Of a stretch of 64,000 bases of DNA, positions 56,656 to 64,000 are shown in pieces. Source of the DNA: Roseateles subflavus (GTDB taxonomy: Bacteria > Pseudomonadota > Gammaproteobacteria > Burkholderiales > Burkholderiaceae_C); NCBI RefSeq assembly GCF_030285365.1, contig NZ_JASVDS010000004.1, positions 186,001 to 250,000 of the forward strand, given 5' to 3'. Within the stretch, counting starts at the first letter, position 1. The number at the start of each line of letters is the position of its first letter. A program made the position numbers and the translations under genes. The notes beneath the pieces are model-generated. The model searched no databases and had not been told where the DNA came from. It saw only the letters and a program-made list of their open reading frames with translations.

Positions 56656-58022
56656 TGAGCATTCATACGATCAAGATGCCCGACATCGGCGAAGGCATCG
56701 TCGAAGTCGAGCTGGTGGCCTGGCATGTGAAGCCGGGTGATGTGGTGCGCGAGGACCAGGTCGTCGCGGACGTGATGACGGACAAGGCGACCGTCGAGAT
56801 CCCGTCGCCGGTCAAGGGCGTCGTGCAGCGCCTCGGGGCCGAAGCCGGCACCGTGATGCGCGTGGGCTCGGCGCTGATCGAGATCGCGATCGAGGGGGCG
56901 GCGCCCGTGGAGACAGCAGCCCCGGCGCCCGCGCCGGTCGCTGCTCCCGTGCCCGCGCCGGCGCCCGTGGCGGCACCGGCCCAGGCTGCCGCCGCGCCCG
57001 TGGCGGCGGTGGCCGCGGCCCCGGCGCCCGCCGTGGTGGCGATGCCCGTGCATGCGCCCACCGCCGAGGCAGCGCCGGGCGCCCGCCCCATCGCCTCGCC
57101 CTCGGTGCGTCGCCGTGCCTGGGAACTGGGCGTGGACCTGGCGCAGGTGCGCGCCACCGGCACCGCCGGCCGCATCACGCATGCCGATGTGGAGGGCTTT
57201 GCCGCCGCCCATCCGCAGGGCCTGCAGCCGGGCAGTGGCTCGCCCTTTGTGAACGCGCCGGGCGCTGTGGCGGCCGCGGCCCCCGTGCGCCCCAGCGAGC
57301 GCCACCTCATTTCGCCTCGCGGCGACGGCATCGAGGCCAGCAAGGTCACGGGCCTGCGCCGCAAGATCGCCGAGAAGATGCAGGAGAGCAAGCGCCGCAT
57401 CCCGCACTTCAGCTATGTGGAAGAGGTGGATGTCACCGAGCTGGAGGCGCTGCGCGAGCGCCTCAATGTGCTGCACGGCAAGACCCGCGGCAAGCTGACC
57501 GTGCTGCCCCTGCTGGTGCGTGCCGTGTGCCGCTCGCTGCGCGACTTCCCGCAGATCAACGCGCGCTTCGACGACGAGGCCGGCGTGGTCAACCGCTACG
57601 AGGCCATGCACCTGGGCATCGCCGCGCAGACGCCGTCGGGCCTGATGGTCCCGGTGATTCGCCATGCCGAGGCCCTGGACCTCTGGAGCTGCGCGGCCGA
57701 GATCCGGCGCCTGGCCGAGGTGGCGCGCACGGGCAAGGCCACGCGGGACGAGCTGAGCGGCTCGACGTTCACGATCTCCAGCCTCGGGCCGCTGGGCGGC
57801 ATCGTCACGACGCCGGTGATCAACCATCCCGAGGTCGGCATCCTGGGCGTGAACCGCATCGTCGAGCGGCCGATGTTCAGGAGCGGCCAGGTGGTGGCCC
57901 GCCTGCTGATGAACCTGTCCTCGTCCTTCGACCACCGCGTGGTGGACGGTCAGGATGCGGCCGAGTTCATCCAGTCGATCCGTGCGCAGCTCGAGGCGCC
58001 GGCCACGCTGTTCATCGACTGA
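56655..58022 (+). CDS. bkdB: branched-chain 2-oxoacid dehydrogenase E2 (dihydrolipoyl acyltransferase)
   Basis: A 455-residue E2 from ATG 56655 (AGGAGG a few bases upstream). One lipoyl domain with lipoylation Lys44 (VMTDKATVEIPSP), a long Ala/Pro swivel linker (about residues 85-135), a peripheral-subunit-binding domain (SPSVRRRAWELGVDLAQVRATGTAGRITHADV) and the catalytic domain ending SFDHRVVDGQDAAEFIQ with the active His near 425 and its DG pair. It passes the acyl group to CoA. No E3 gene (lpd) is in the window, so that subunit must be supplied from elsewhere. Confidence 0.96.
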   Translation: MSIHTIKMPDIGEGIVEVELVAWHVKPGDVVREDQVVADVMTDKATVEIPSPVKGVVQRLGAEAGTVMRVGSALIEIAIEGAAPVETAAPAPAPVAAPVPAPAPVAAPAQAAAAPVAAVAAAPAPAVVAMPVHAPTAEAAPGARPIASPSVRRRAWELGVDLAQVRATGTAGRITHADVEGFAAAHPQGLQPGSGSPFVNAPGAVAAAAPVRPSERHLISPRGDGIEASKVTGLRRKIAEKMQESKRRIPHFSYVEEVDVTELEALRERLNVLHGKTRGKLTVLPLLVRAVCRSLRDFPQINARFDDEAGVVNRYEAMHLGIAAQTPSGLMVPVIRHAEALDLWSCAAEIRRLAEVARTGKATRDELSGSTFTISSLGPLGGIVTTPVINHPEVGILGVNRIVERPMFRSGQVVARLLMNLSSSFDHRVVDGQDAAEFIQSIRAQLEAPATLFID

Positions 58023-58062
58023 TCGTCCGGCGACCCGCCGGCAGGGCCCGCGCGGGCCCGCC

Positions 58063-58098
58063 AAGCACCAGGGCGGCCCACGGGCCGCCCTGGTGCTT
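58063..58098. terminator. bidirectional terminator between bkdB and the exopolysaccharide operon
   Basis: AAGCACCAGGGCGGCCC (58063-58079) pairs perfectly with GGGCCGCCCTGGTGCTT (58082-58098), a 17-bp stem with almost no loop. It lies between convergent genes and should stop transcription from both sides, although neither side has a long T-run. Confidence 0.75.
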
Positions 58099-58113
58099 CC
58101 GGCGCCGGGGCCG

Positions 58114-59808
58114 TCAGCGGTTCGCCTGCTCCAGGGCGTCGGCGTAGCGTCCGTAGAAGGACTGGTCCCGCAGGCCGGTCTTGGTGAGCACCCACGCGGC
58201 TAGCAGGTTCGTCCGCGACAGCAGCGGGCTGCCCGGACGCAAGGCCGCACGCAGGCAGTGCGCGGTGTGCCGGTCCTTGAGCATCTGGGTGTCGTCCTCG
58301 TCGTAGCAGGCTTCCCACTGGTAGCGCAGCTTCAGCTCGGACGGCACGGGGACGGGGCACGGATCATGACCCGGGTAGGCCTGCCACGGCACCTGGGCGA
58401 TGGGCCCGGGCAGCGCAAGCAGGATGCGGTTGTAGACGCGGTGGTTCAGCAGGTCCTCGTTGGGGCCGGCCAGCACCTTGGCGATGACGCGGGCGTCGAA
58501 GAAGGGCAGCGCGAAGTCGAATCCCTTCTTGTGCACCGTCTCGAAGTGCCCGATGAGATGGCGGCGCTGGTCGTTGAGCATCAGGAAGAGGTAGGCCGCC
58601 TTCTCGGGCACGCGGTCCCAGCGGCGCATCTCGGCGGCCACCTCGGACTGCACGCGGCGGGCCAGCTCGCGGTACTGCGGGCGCAGCGCGCGCGAGGGGA
58701 TGCCCCACTTGCTCTTGCGGCACAGCAGTGCCGCGGCGTCGTCGTAGCGGCGCTCGGCCGCCAGACGCACGATCTGCTCGTCCAGGTAGACATGCCCGAG
58801 GCCCACGCTGCCGCCGTCGCCCGACCAGATCCGGCGGTCGAAGTTGCGGCCGCCGTCCTTGGCCTTCCATGCGTCGATGGTCTGGATCTGCTTGCTGTCG
58901 AAGTTGTCCGGACCGAGCGGGAACTCGAAGTGCCGCGCGCCCAGTGCCTGCGCGGCCATGCGGCCGAAGGTGAGGTCCTGGGTGTCGCTCGGCGCGAAGT
59001 TGAGCGTGTTGAGGCGGATGCCGCTGTGGGCCAGGCTGGCGGCGATCAGGCGCGAGTCCATGCCCCCGGACAGGAAGGCCGTCTGCTCCTCGGCTCCGCC
59101 CTGGCGGTCGCGCACAGCCGTGAGGAAGGTCTCGTAGAGCTCGACCTCATAAGGCCTGGTGGCGTCCAGCGGGGTCAGGTCTTGCCAGTCGTGGTACGTC
59201 GTCTTCGTGATGCCGGCGGCGCTGGCCTCCACCAGCTCGGCTCCGTAGCAGGCACGGATGCCGCGGTAGCGCGTCCGTTCCGCCAGCGGGAAGGCCATGG
59301 AGGCGATCTCCATCACGCCCTGGGGGTCCGGCTCCAGCGGGATCACGTTCCCCAGGCCCTGCAGCAGCCAGCGCGCATTCGTGAAGAAGTGGATGCCGCG
59401 ATGCTCGCCGGTGTAGAGCGTGCGCACGCCCAGCTTGTCGGTGAAGGCGTGGACGCGCGCCTGCGCCAGGTCCAGGCGGACGCCGCAGAAGGTGCCATGG
59501 GACTGCTGGAGCAGCGCCGGCAGCGCCCCGTCGGCGTAGCGGGCCAGGGTGTCGACCTGGGAGATCCGGTGGCCGTCCAGGTGCAGGATGGGCTCGCCGG
59601 CGAGGAGGGAGACGGCGCCGTCCGCCAGGCGGTGGTGGGACACCGGTGCCCAGATGCCCAGCTCGTGCCACACGGCGAAGAGTCCGGGGGCCTCGGCGGA
59701 CTGGAGGGGGACATCGCCCAGTTCACGGCCCAGGGCAGCGGAGGCCGCGGCCTTGAGCCGCTGCAGGTCCTCTTGGCTGCCGCCGACGGCCGCAAAGAAA
59801 ATCGCCAT
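58114..59808 (-). CDS. asparagine synthase-like protein without glutaminase cysteine (EPS locus)
   Basis: A 564-residue protein with the two-domain asparagine synthase B layout. The N-terminal Ntn-type domain starts MAIFFAAVGG, so the catalytic Cys2 of MCGI is absent and glutamine hydrolysis should not occur. The synthetase domain has the ATP pyrophosphatase loop FLSGGMDSRLIAASL (near residue 245) and keeps FEFPLGPDNF and a late YPGHDPCPVPVP. Such cysteine-less members act as beta-lactam-synthetase-like amide or ester formers. Here it overlaps the flippase gene (TAATG), and related proteins recur in exosortase-associated exopolysaccharide operons. The substrate is unknown. Confidence 0.8.
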   Translation of the reverse strand: MAIFFAAVGGSQEDLQRLKAAASAALGRELGDVPLQSAEAPGLFAVWHELGIWAPVSHHRLADGAVSLLAGEPILHLDGHRISQVDTLARYADGALPALLQQSHGTFCGVRLDLAQARVHAFTDKLGVRTLYTGEHRGIHFFTNARWLLQGLGNVIPLEPDPQGVMEIASMAFPLAERTRYRGIRACYGAELVEASAAGITKTTYHDWQDLTPLDATRPYEVELYETFLTAVRDRQGGAEEQTAFLSGGMDSRLIAASLAHSGIRLNTLNFAPSDTQDLTFGRMAAQALGARHFEFPLGPDNFDSKQIQTIDAWKAKDGGRNFDRRIWSGDGGSVGLGHVYLDEQIVRLAAERRYDDAAALLCRKSKWGIPSRALRPQYRELARRVQSEVAAEMRRWDRVPEKAAYLFLMLNDQRRHLIGHFETVHKKGFDFALPFFDARVIAKVLAGPNEDLLNHRVYNRILLALPGPIAQVPWQAYPGHDPCPVPVPSELKLRYQWEACYDEDDTQMLKDRHTAHCLRAALRPGSPLLSRTNLLAAWVLTKTGLRDQSFYGRYADALEQANR

Positions 59809-61256
59809 TACGAATCCTTGTTCAAACGTGCCGCCAGGCGGGTTCGGGCCCACTGGCGGAAGGAGCGGTCGATCGCCAGGAGGGCGAGCACATAGCACAG
59901 GACCCCGGCCGTGCCCGGGGCCAGCAGCTGCCAGACCGGTTCGGCCGGCACCAGCCGGGCGGCGCCGATGACGGCGGCCACGAGCGGCACGCAGGCGCCC
60001 AGGCCGGTACGGAACGTGCCCAGCACGCCACCGAGCGGCAAGTCTAGCAAGCGGGCGCTTCGGGGGAAATTGATCAGGAAGACCAGGGGCACGCCCACGG
60101 TCCACGCGGCGGCCAGCCCGTTGGTGCCGCCGAACCACGCCCCGGCGAGGAAGGCCGCCGGCATGACGACGGCCCCGCTGAGCGTGTTCTTGAAATCGGC
60201 GCCGGCATGTCCCGTCGCGATGAGGGCGGTGGCGAGGATGGCGCTGCACAGACGCAGGGGCACGGCCAGCGCCATCAGCTGCAGCGGCACCGCGGCCGGC
60301 GCCCATTGCGAGCCGCTCACCAGCAGCACCAGCGGCTCGGCCAGCAGGGCCAGGAGCGCGCAGGCGGGCAGGGAGATCAGGCTCAGGCTGCGCAGGCCCC
60401 GGAGCAGTTCCGGCTGCACCGGCTGACCGGCGTTCTTGAGCCGGGCGATGGCGCTGAAGGCCACCTGGTTGACCACCTGCATGGACTTCTGCAGCGGCAG
60501 CGAGGCCAGCGTCAGCGCCACCGAATAGACGCCCAGCGCCGAGGCGCTCAGCAGCTTGCCGCCGATCAGCGCATCGGCCTGCGCCATGAACCACCAGGTG
60601 AAGCGGCTCGCGGTGAGGTTGCTGCCATAGCTCAGCAGGGGACGCAGCTGGCGGAAGTCGGCATTGGGCCAGACCCGCGTGTGCGACTGCAGGTGCAGCA
60701 GCACGGTCCGCACCGCCGCCCCCACGAGATTGGCCAGGAGCAGGGCCCAGACCCCGTGGCCGGCATAGGCCAGGCCCAGCGAGGTGACGCTGGTGGCGAT
60801 GACGGACGCGACGTCGGCATAGGCGATGGCCTTGAAGTCCATCTCCCGCCGCAGCACGGATTCCGGCACGGTGCTGAGCGCCGAGATCAGGAAGATGAGG
60901 CCCGCCGGGCGCAGCAGTTCCGCCAGGCGCGGGTCATTGAAGAAACGCGCCAGCGGTTCGGCGCCGAGCCACAGCAGCAGGTTCAGGGCGGTGGCCACGC
61001 ACAGCATGGCGCCGAAGACCGCGCCGCACACGCGGCGGTCGAGCGTCTCCCCGCGCACGAGGGCGGAGCCGAAGCCGAACTCGTTGAGGTTGGACAGCAG
61101 CGTGATGACGACCATCGTCATCATCATCAGACCGTAGTCGGAGGTCTGCAGCAGGCGCATCACCACGACCGTCGCCGCCCAGCTCAGCAGCTGGCTGCCC
61201 AGCTTGCCGATGGCGGACCACTTCAGGCCGTGGAGGAATCGGTCTCGGACTTGCAT
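59808..61256 (-). CDS. Wzx-like polysaccharide flippase (lipopolysaccharide biosynthesis protein)
   Basis: A 482-residue integral membrane protein with about 12-14 helices. Opening FLHGLKWSAIGKLGSQLLSWAATVVVMRLLQTSDYGLMMM and the later RFTWWFMAQADALIGGKLLSASALGVYSVALTLASLPLQ are the MOP-superfamily (MATE-like) signatures of the WzxC/EpsE group. It moves lipid-linked sugar repeats across the inner membrane. It lies between the acetyltransferase and asparagine-synthase-like genes of the same operon. Confidence 0.9.
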   Translation of the reverse strand: MQVRDRFLHGLKWSAIGKLGSQLLSWAATVVVMRLLQTSDYGLMMMTMVVITLLSNLNEFGFGSALVRGETLDRRVCGAVFGAMLCVATALNLLLWLGAEPLARFFNDPRLAELLRPAGLIFLISALSTVPESVLRREMDFKAIAYADVASVIATSVTSLGLAYAGHGVWALLLANLVGAAVRTVLLHLQSHTRVWPNADFRQLRPLLSYGSNLTASRFTWWFMAQADALIGGKLLSASALGVYSVALTLASLPLQKSMQVVNQVAFSAIARLKNAGQPVQPELLRGLRSLSLISLPACALLALLAEPLVLLVSGSQWAPAAVPLQLMALAVPLRLCSAILATALIATGHAGADFKNTLSGAVVMPAAFLAGAWFGGTNGLAAAWTVGVPLVFLINFPRSARLLDLPLGGVLGTFRTGLGACVPLVAAVIGAARLVPAEPVWQLLAPGTAGVLCYVLALLAIDRSFRQWARTRLAARLNKDS

Positions 61257-61277
61257 CGATGCGGTTCGCGCGGGGCC

Positions 61278-62210
61278 TCAGGCCCGCAGACGCGACAGCT
61301 CCTCGGGCGTGGTGTAGATGGTGAGACCGTGCATCGCGTCCTGCTCCAGGTGACGGTGGAACTCGTCGGCGCGGATCCACCAGGAGCGCGCCGGGCCCAC
61401 CTGGCCGGCGTGCAGGATGCCGGCGGCCTGGTAGCGGTCATAGAAGTGCTGGCGCAGGTCCCCCCGGGACTTGTGGTCGATGCGCTGCCCCTGGAAGGCC
61501 GGGTCCAGCGGGCGCACGGGCACCTGGATGTCGCGGCCGTCCCAGTCCTTGCAGGGCATCCGGAACGTCTCCTTCATGCGCACGGGCAGCGGGAAGCGCT
61601 CGTCCATGAGGTCCTCGATGAGGTGATAGAAGGTCACCGGACCCATGCTGATCCCGAGGCCGAGAATCTTGGCCTTGTGGTGCACGCAGCGTTCCCAGGG
61701 CGACAGCCGGCCGCAGACCGAGGGCGCCAGGTGGTGCTGGCCCACGATGTCCTGCGCCAGCGGGCCCAGGGCCGAGACCGAGTGCGTCGGGTGGATGCTG
61801 CGGCGGATGCCGGGCATCTTGAGGAAGGCGGCGGGCAGGGCGCCCAGATTGGAGCCGTGCTCGCGCGGGTCGAACACATAGCCCTGCATCTGGCAGGTGG
61901 CGTAGATGGTGCCGCCCGGCAGGTAGTAGGTCGGCACGACCAGCGTGCCGCCGGGGCTGATGGCCTCGTGGATCGCCTCCAGCACGGCCGTGGGGCCGCC
62001 CTCGACGTAGCCCAGGCTCTTGAGCGAGGAATGCAGCATCACCGTGTCGCCCGGAACGATGCCCATGGCGCGCAGGCCGGCGACGATCTCGGCCTTGCTG
62101 GTGTGGGGCTGCTCGGCCTTGAGTTCGGCGCTGCGCCGACGGGCCCGCCAGGCGTTCACCAGGCGCCGCAGCGGCGCCTTGAGGCGTTCCTTGAGGTCAG
62201 GCGCGGCCAT
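61278..62210 (-). CDS. AAC(3)-family N-acetyltransferase of the exopolysaccharide operon
   Basis: A 310-residue protein with the aminoglycoside 3-N-acetyltransferase fold (GIVPGDTVMLHSSLKSLGYVEGGPTAVLEAIHEAISPGGTLVVPTYY, then RRSIHPTHSVSALGPLAQDIV with the catalytic His). In this context it is not a resistance gene; it overlaps the toroid gene by 14 bases and lies between it and a flippase, so it more likely acetylates an amino sugar of the exopolysaccharide. Homologous AAC(3)-fold proteins occur in polysaccharide loci. Confidence 0.85.
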   Translation of the reverse strand: MAAPDLKERLKAPLRRLVNAWRARRRSAELKAEQPHTSKAEIVAGLRAMGIVPGDTVMLHSSLKSLGYVEGGPTAVLEAIHEAISPGGTLVVPTYYLPGGTIYATCQMQGYVFDPREHGSNLGALPAAFLKMPGIRRSIHPTHSVSALGPLAQDIVGQHHLAPSVCGRLSPWERCVHHKAKILGLGISMGPVTFYHLIEDLMDERFPLPVRMKETFRMPCKDWDGRDIQVPVRPLDPAFQGQRIDHKSRGDLRQHFYDRYQAAGILHAGQVGPARSWWIRADEFHRHLEQDAMHGLTIYTTPEELSRLRA

Positions 62211-63381
62211 CGATGTCCTGCTCCAGGAGGTTCGAGTCGATCATGAACTTGGCGGCCCAGTTGAGGTATTCCCACTGGCCGTAGTCGCCGTCCACCGGGA
62301 ACGAGCCCTTCACGCCGCCGCGCTGGTCCACGGGGCCGTCGATGGCGATGGCCCGGCGCACGTAGCGGTTGGCCAGCCGTGCCGCGTCGCGGTACTTGCG
62401 GTCGCCGGTCAGCTCGAAGAGCATCAGCCAGCTGTGGGCGATCTGGACCTCACCGGTCAGGCAGGACCACTGCACCGCGGCGGACCAGTCGGGGTTGAGT
62501 CGGCCGGGGATGAAGCCGTCCGGGCGCAGGGCCGTCATGAGGCCGTCGGCCGTCTTGATGGCGCGGCGCAGCACCGTCTCGTCCTGCGTGAAGCGGTGGG
62601 CTTCCATGAAGCCGCGCAGGGCGTAGCCCAGGGTGTGGGTGAGCGGGGTGGCCGGCTTGTTGAGGCAGCAGTTGGCGAGCCAGCCATTGGCCTGCTGCTG
62701 TGTGAAGGCCCATTCGACCTGGCGCATGGCCGCCTCGGCGTAGCCCTGGTCGGCCACATGGCGGGCGGCCTCGAACAGGCCCCAGGAGACGTGCGTCTCG
62801 TAGGTCTTGTCACCGCGCTCGGCGAAGGGCGTGGCGTGCTTGCGCCAGCAGCCGTCGGCATCCAGCGAGTCCCGCAGGAAGGCGGCGGCCTGGTTCATCG
62901 GGGCCAGGTAGGGCTCGCCGAAGGCGCCCACGCCCGAGGCCAGGCCGATCAGGATCTGCCCGGTGTTGAAGGTGACGGGGACGCGCGGCGTGGCATTGAT
63001 CTTGCCGCCCATGAAGCCGCCTTCCGGGAACTGGATGGACACGAGCCAGTCCAGCATGCGGCGCGCGCGGTCCAGGGAGTCCGGGTCCTGGAAGCGCTGG
63101 CCGCAGTCGATCATCGTGGAGACGATGTAGCCGGTGGTCTCGGGGTAGGAGACGGCCCAGCCGGTCTTGAGGCTGAAGTCGCGGGCCACGCCGCCGTCCT
63201 TCGAGGCCGACTGGTCCTGTGCGCGCTTGAGCCACTGCAGCGCGGCCTTCACGGCGGCGTCGATGCCCGGGTCCTGCGCCGGCAGGCCGCGCGCGTCCCT
63301 GGCGGCTTCGGCCTTGGCCTCGGCGGGCAGGCTGGCCTGCTCACGCCAGTTGCGAAGAACCTGTTTGGCTGCGTTCAACAT
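62197..63381 (-). CDS. uncharacterised alpha/alpha-toroid protein of the exopolysaccharide operon
   Basis: A 394-residue protein. Repeated helix-turn segments with Gly-aromatic motifs (LLDWLVSIQFPEGGFMGG-like, GVAFGEPYLAPMNQAAAFLRDSLDADGCWRKH, VDGDYGQWEYLNWAAKFMID) point to an (alpha/alpha)6 toroid of the terpenoid-cyclase/glycosidase class. TGYIVSTMIDCGQRF and YETHVSWGLFEAARHVAD are well-defined helices. It could be a glycan epimerase, lyase or glycosidase; no catalytic residue can be named. A different toroid protein occurs in the first glycan locus (5625-6686). Confidence 0.7.
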   Translation of the reverse strand: MLNAAKQVLRNWREQASLPAEAKAEAARDARGLPAQDPGIDAAVKAALQWLKRAQDQSASKDGGVARDFSLKTGWAVSYPETTGYIVSTMIDCGQRFQDPDSLDRARRMLDWLVSIQFPEGGFMGGKINATPRVPVTFNTGQILIGLASGVGAFGEPYLAPMNQAAAFLRDSLDADGCWRKHATPFAERGDKTYETHVSWGLFEAARHVADQGYAEAAMRQVEWAFTQQQANGWLANCCLNKPATPLTHTLGYALRGFMEAHRFTQDETVLRRAIKTADGLMTALRPDGFIPGRLNPDWSAAVQWSCLTGEVQIAHSWLMLFELTGDRKYRDAARLANRYVRRAIAIDGPVDQRGGVKGSFPVDGDYGQWEYLNWAAKFMIDSNLLEQDIDGRA

Positions 63382-63402
63382 GCGGTGTCACTCCCTCTGG
63401 AT

Positions 63403-64000
63403 TCAGGTATTGGCTGGATCGGAGATCGGGGCTGTGCCGGCGAGGGCGCCCGGGGCCAGGAAGTCCTGCAGCCACTGGGTGCTCAGGCGCAGCGCGGCGG
63501 CCCGGTGCTCCGGATCGGAAAACGTGTGGTCGGCGCCCTCCAGCGTCTGCACGCTGAAGCCGGGCCGCTGGGCGAGCGCGGCCCAGGCGGGCTCGCGCAG
63601 GGTCTCGGTGAACTCCTGGGCGGTCAGGTCCGCCCCGGACAGCAGGCAGCTCACGCGGGTCTGGCGGGCGAGGGCCTGGGCGAGCCCTTCGCGCATGCCG
63701 GCGCGGAAATCGACGGCCGGCTCGGCGCTGCCAAGGCTGCGGCTGACCGCGCCGAGGGCCGAGCGCAGGCTGCTCCAGCGCACGCGGCCGCTGAACAGGC
63801 GCCGCCAGAAGTCGCCACTCGCCAGCCGGGCCGGGTAGTAGTACCGGGTGCGGGCCTGCGCCAGGCTCTGGGCGCTGCGGACCCACGGATTGGCCAGCAG
63901 CAGCCCGGCGATGGGCGCGCCGCCGCGCCGGGCATGCAGCAGGGCGGCCGAGGCGCCATCGCACAGGCCCCACAACAGCACGTGCTCGACGCCGGGGCAG
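63403..64000 (-). CDS. alpha/beta-hydrolase, exosortase-A system type, N-terminus outside window
   Basis: The 198 C-terminal residues of a gene that starts beyond base 64000. The visible part begins CPGVEHVLLWGLCDGASAALLHARRGG, and the GLCDGASA nucleophile-elbow variant is characteristic of the hydrolases of exosortase-A exopolysaccharide loci. The late histidine of the triad lies in LEGADHTFSDPEHRAA. It is followed 21 bases later by the toroid gene, so it is part of the same operon. Function in polymer processing is inferred. Confidence 0.75.
   Translation of the reverse strand, partial: CPGVEHVLLWGLCDGASAALLHARRGGAPIAGLLLANPWVRSAQSLAQARTRYYYPARLASGDFWRRLFSGRVRWSSLRSALGAVSRSLGSAEPAVDFRAGMREGLAQALARQTRVSCLLSGADLTAQEFTETLREPAWAALAQRPGFSVQTLEGADHTFSDPEHRAAALRLSTQWLQDFLAPGALAGTAPISDPANT

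Noticed and set aside
61278-62210. Aminoglycoside resistance gene
   Set aside because: The fold matches AAC(3), but gene overlap and operon context with a flippase and other polysaccharide genes favour sugar acetylation.

Overview
The window is GC-rich, densely coding proteobacterial chromosome. It most resembles a betaproteobacterium of the order Burkholderiales (Rubrivivax/Leptothrix/Roseateles-like). The basis is a tmRNA with the tag ANDEKFALAA, a PEP-CTERM protein together with an exosortase-A-type exopolysaccharide locus, a RegBA redox pair and a complete cyo operon. No phage, insertion sequence, CRISPR array, rRNA or tRNA gene was seen. The only RNA gene found is ssrA.

Layout. (1) 1-11.9 kb, plus strand: a surface-glycan locus. 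It starts with the tail of a NeuB-type nonulosonate synthase and an SpsF-type nucleotidyltransferase. These are followed by a DUF4910 aminopeptidase-like protein, a FemAB/BioF2-like acyltransferase, a divergent DegT enzyme, a GT2 glycosyltransferase, an alpha/alpha-toroid protein, a methyltransferase and a large unknown protein. It ends with a bifunctional ketoisomerase/acetyltransferase (WxcM type) and an FdtB-like aminotransferase, the pair that makes dTDP-3-acetamido-3,6-dideoxyhexose. (2) 11.9-16.8 kb, minus strand: uppP, map, glnD and a second hexapeptide acetyltransferase. (3) 17-24.7 kb: a TetR regulator with a clear promoter/operator, an RND adaptor and pump, then a Pcm-like methyltransferase, a rhodanese and a TolC-type channel. 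(4) 24.8-30.9 kb: housekeeping and stress genes (yaaA, a 2OG-Fe(II) oxygenase, a lysine-rich exported protein, a divergent Lrp/ilvB pair, ubiG, gph) leading into ssrA. (5) 31.3-37.5 kb: a looser region with a lipoprotein, a PEP-CTERM protein, an orphan degenerate ABC ATPase, a GST, a LysE exporter and an MFS transporter. (6) 37.6-44.5 kb: cyoABCD, SURF1 and RegB/RegA. (7) 44.7-49.5 kb: a MacA-MacB-outer-membrane-factor tripartite exporter. (8) 49.7-54 kb, minus strand: a GNAT protein, a DUF885 peptidase-like protein and cpdB. (9) 54.2-58 kb: branched-chain 2-oxoacid dehydrogenase E1alpha, E1beta and E2. (10) 58.1-64 kb, minus strand: part of an exosortase-A-type exopolysaccharide operon (hydrolase, toroid protein, AAC(3)-fold acetyltransferase, flippase, asparagine-synthase-like protein).

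Themes. Two separate glycan loci frame the window, and each contains an uncharacterised alpha/alpha-toroid protein. UppP recycles the lipid carrier such loci need. The PEP-CTERM protein is the kind of cargo expected in a host with exosortase. The cyo operon, SURF1 and RegBA form a respiration/redox block, with an FNR-box-like dyad in front of cyoA. The least explained parts are the DUF4910/FemAB-like/DegT-like block of the first glycan locus, the asparagine-synthase-like protein without its glutaminase cysteine, the degenerate orphan ABC ATPase, and a short CAGGTCTTGC-centred oligomer whose five recorded copies all lie on the same strand.
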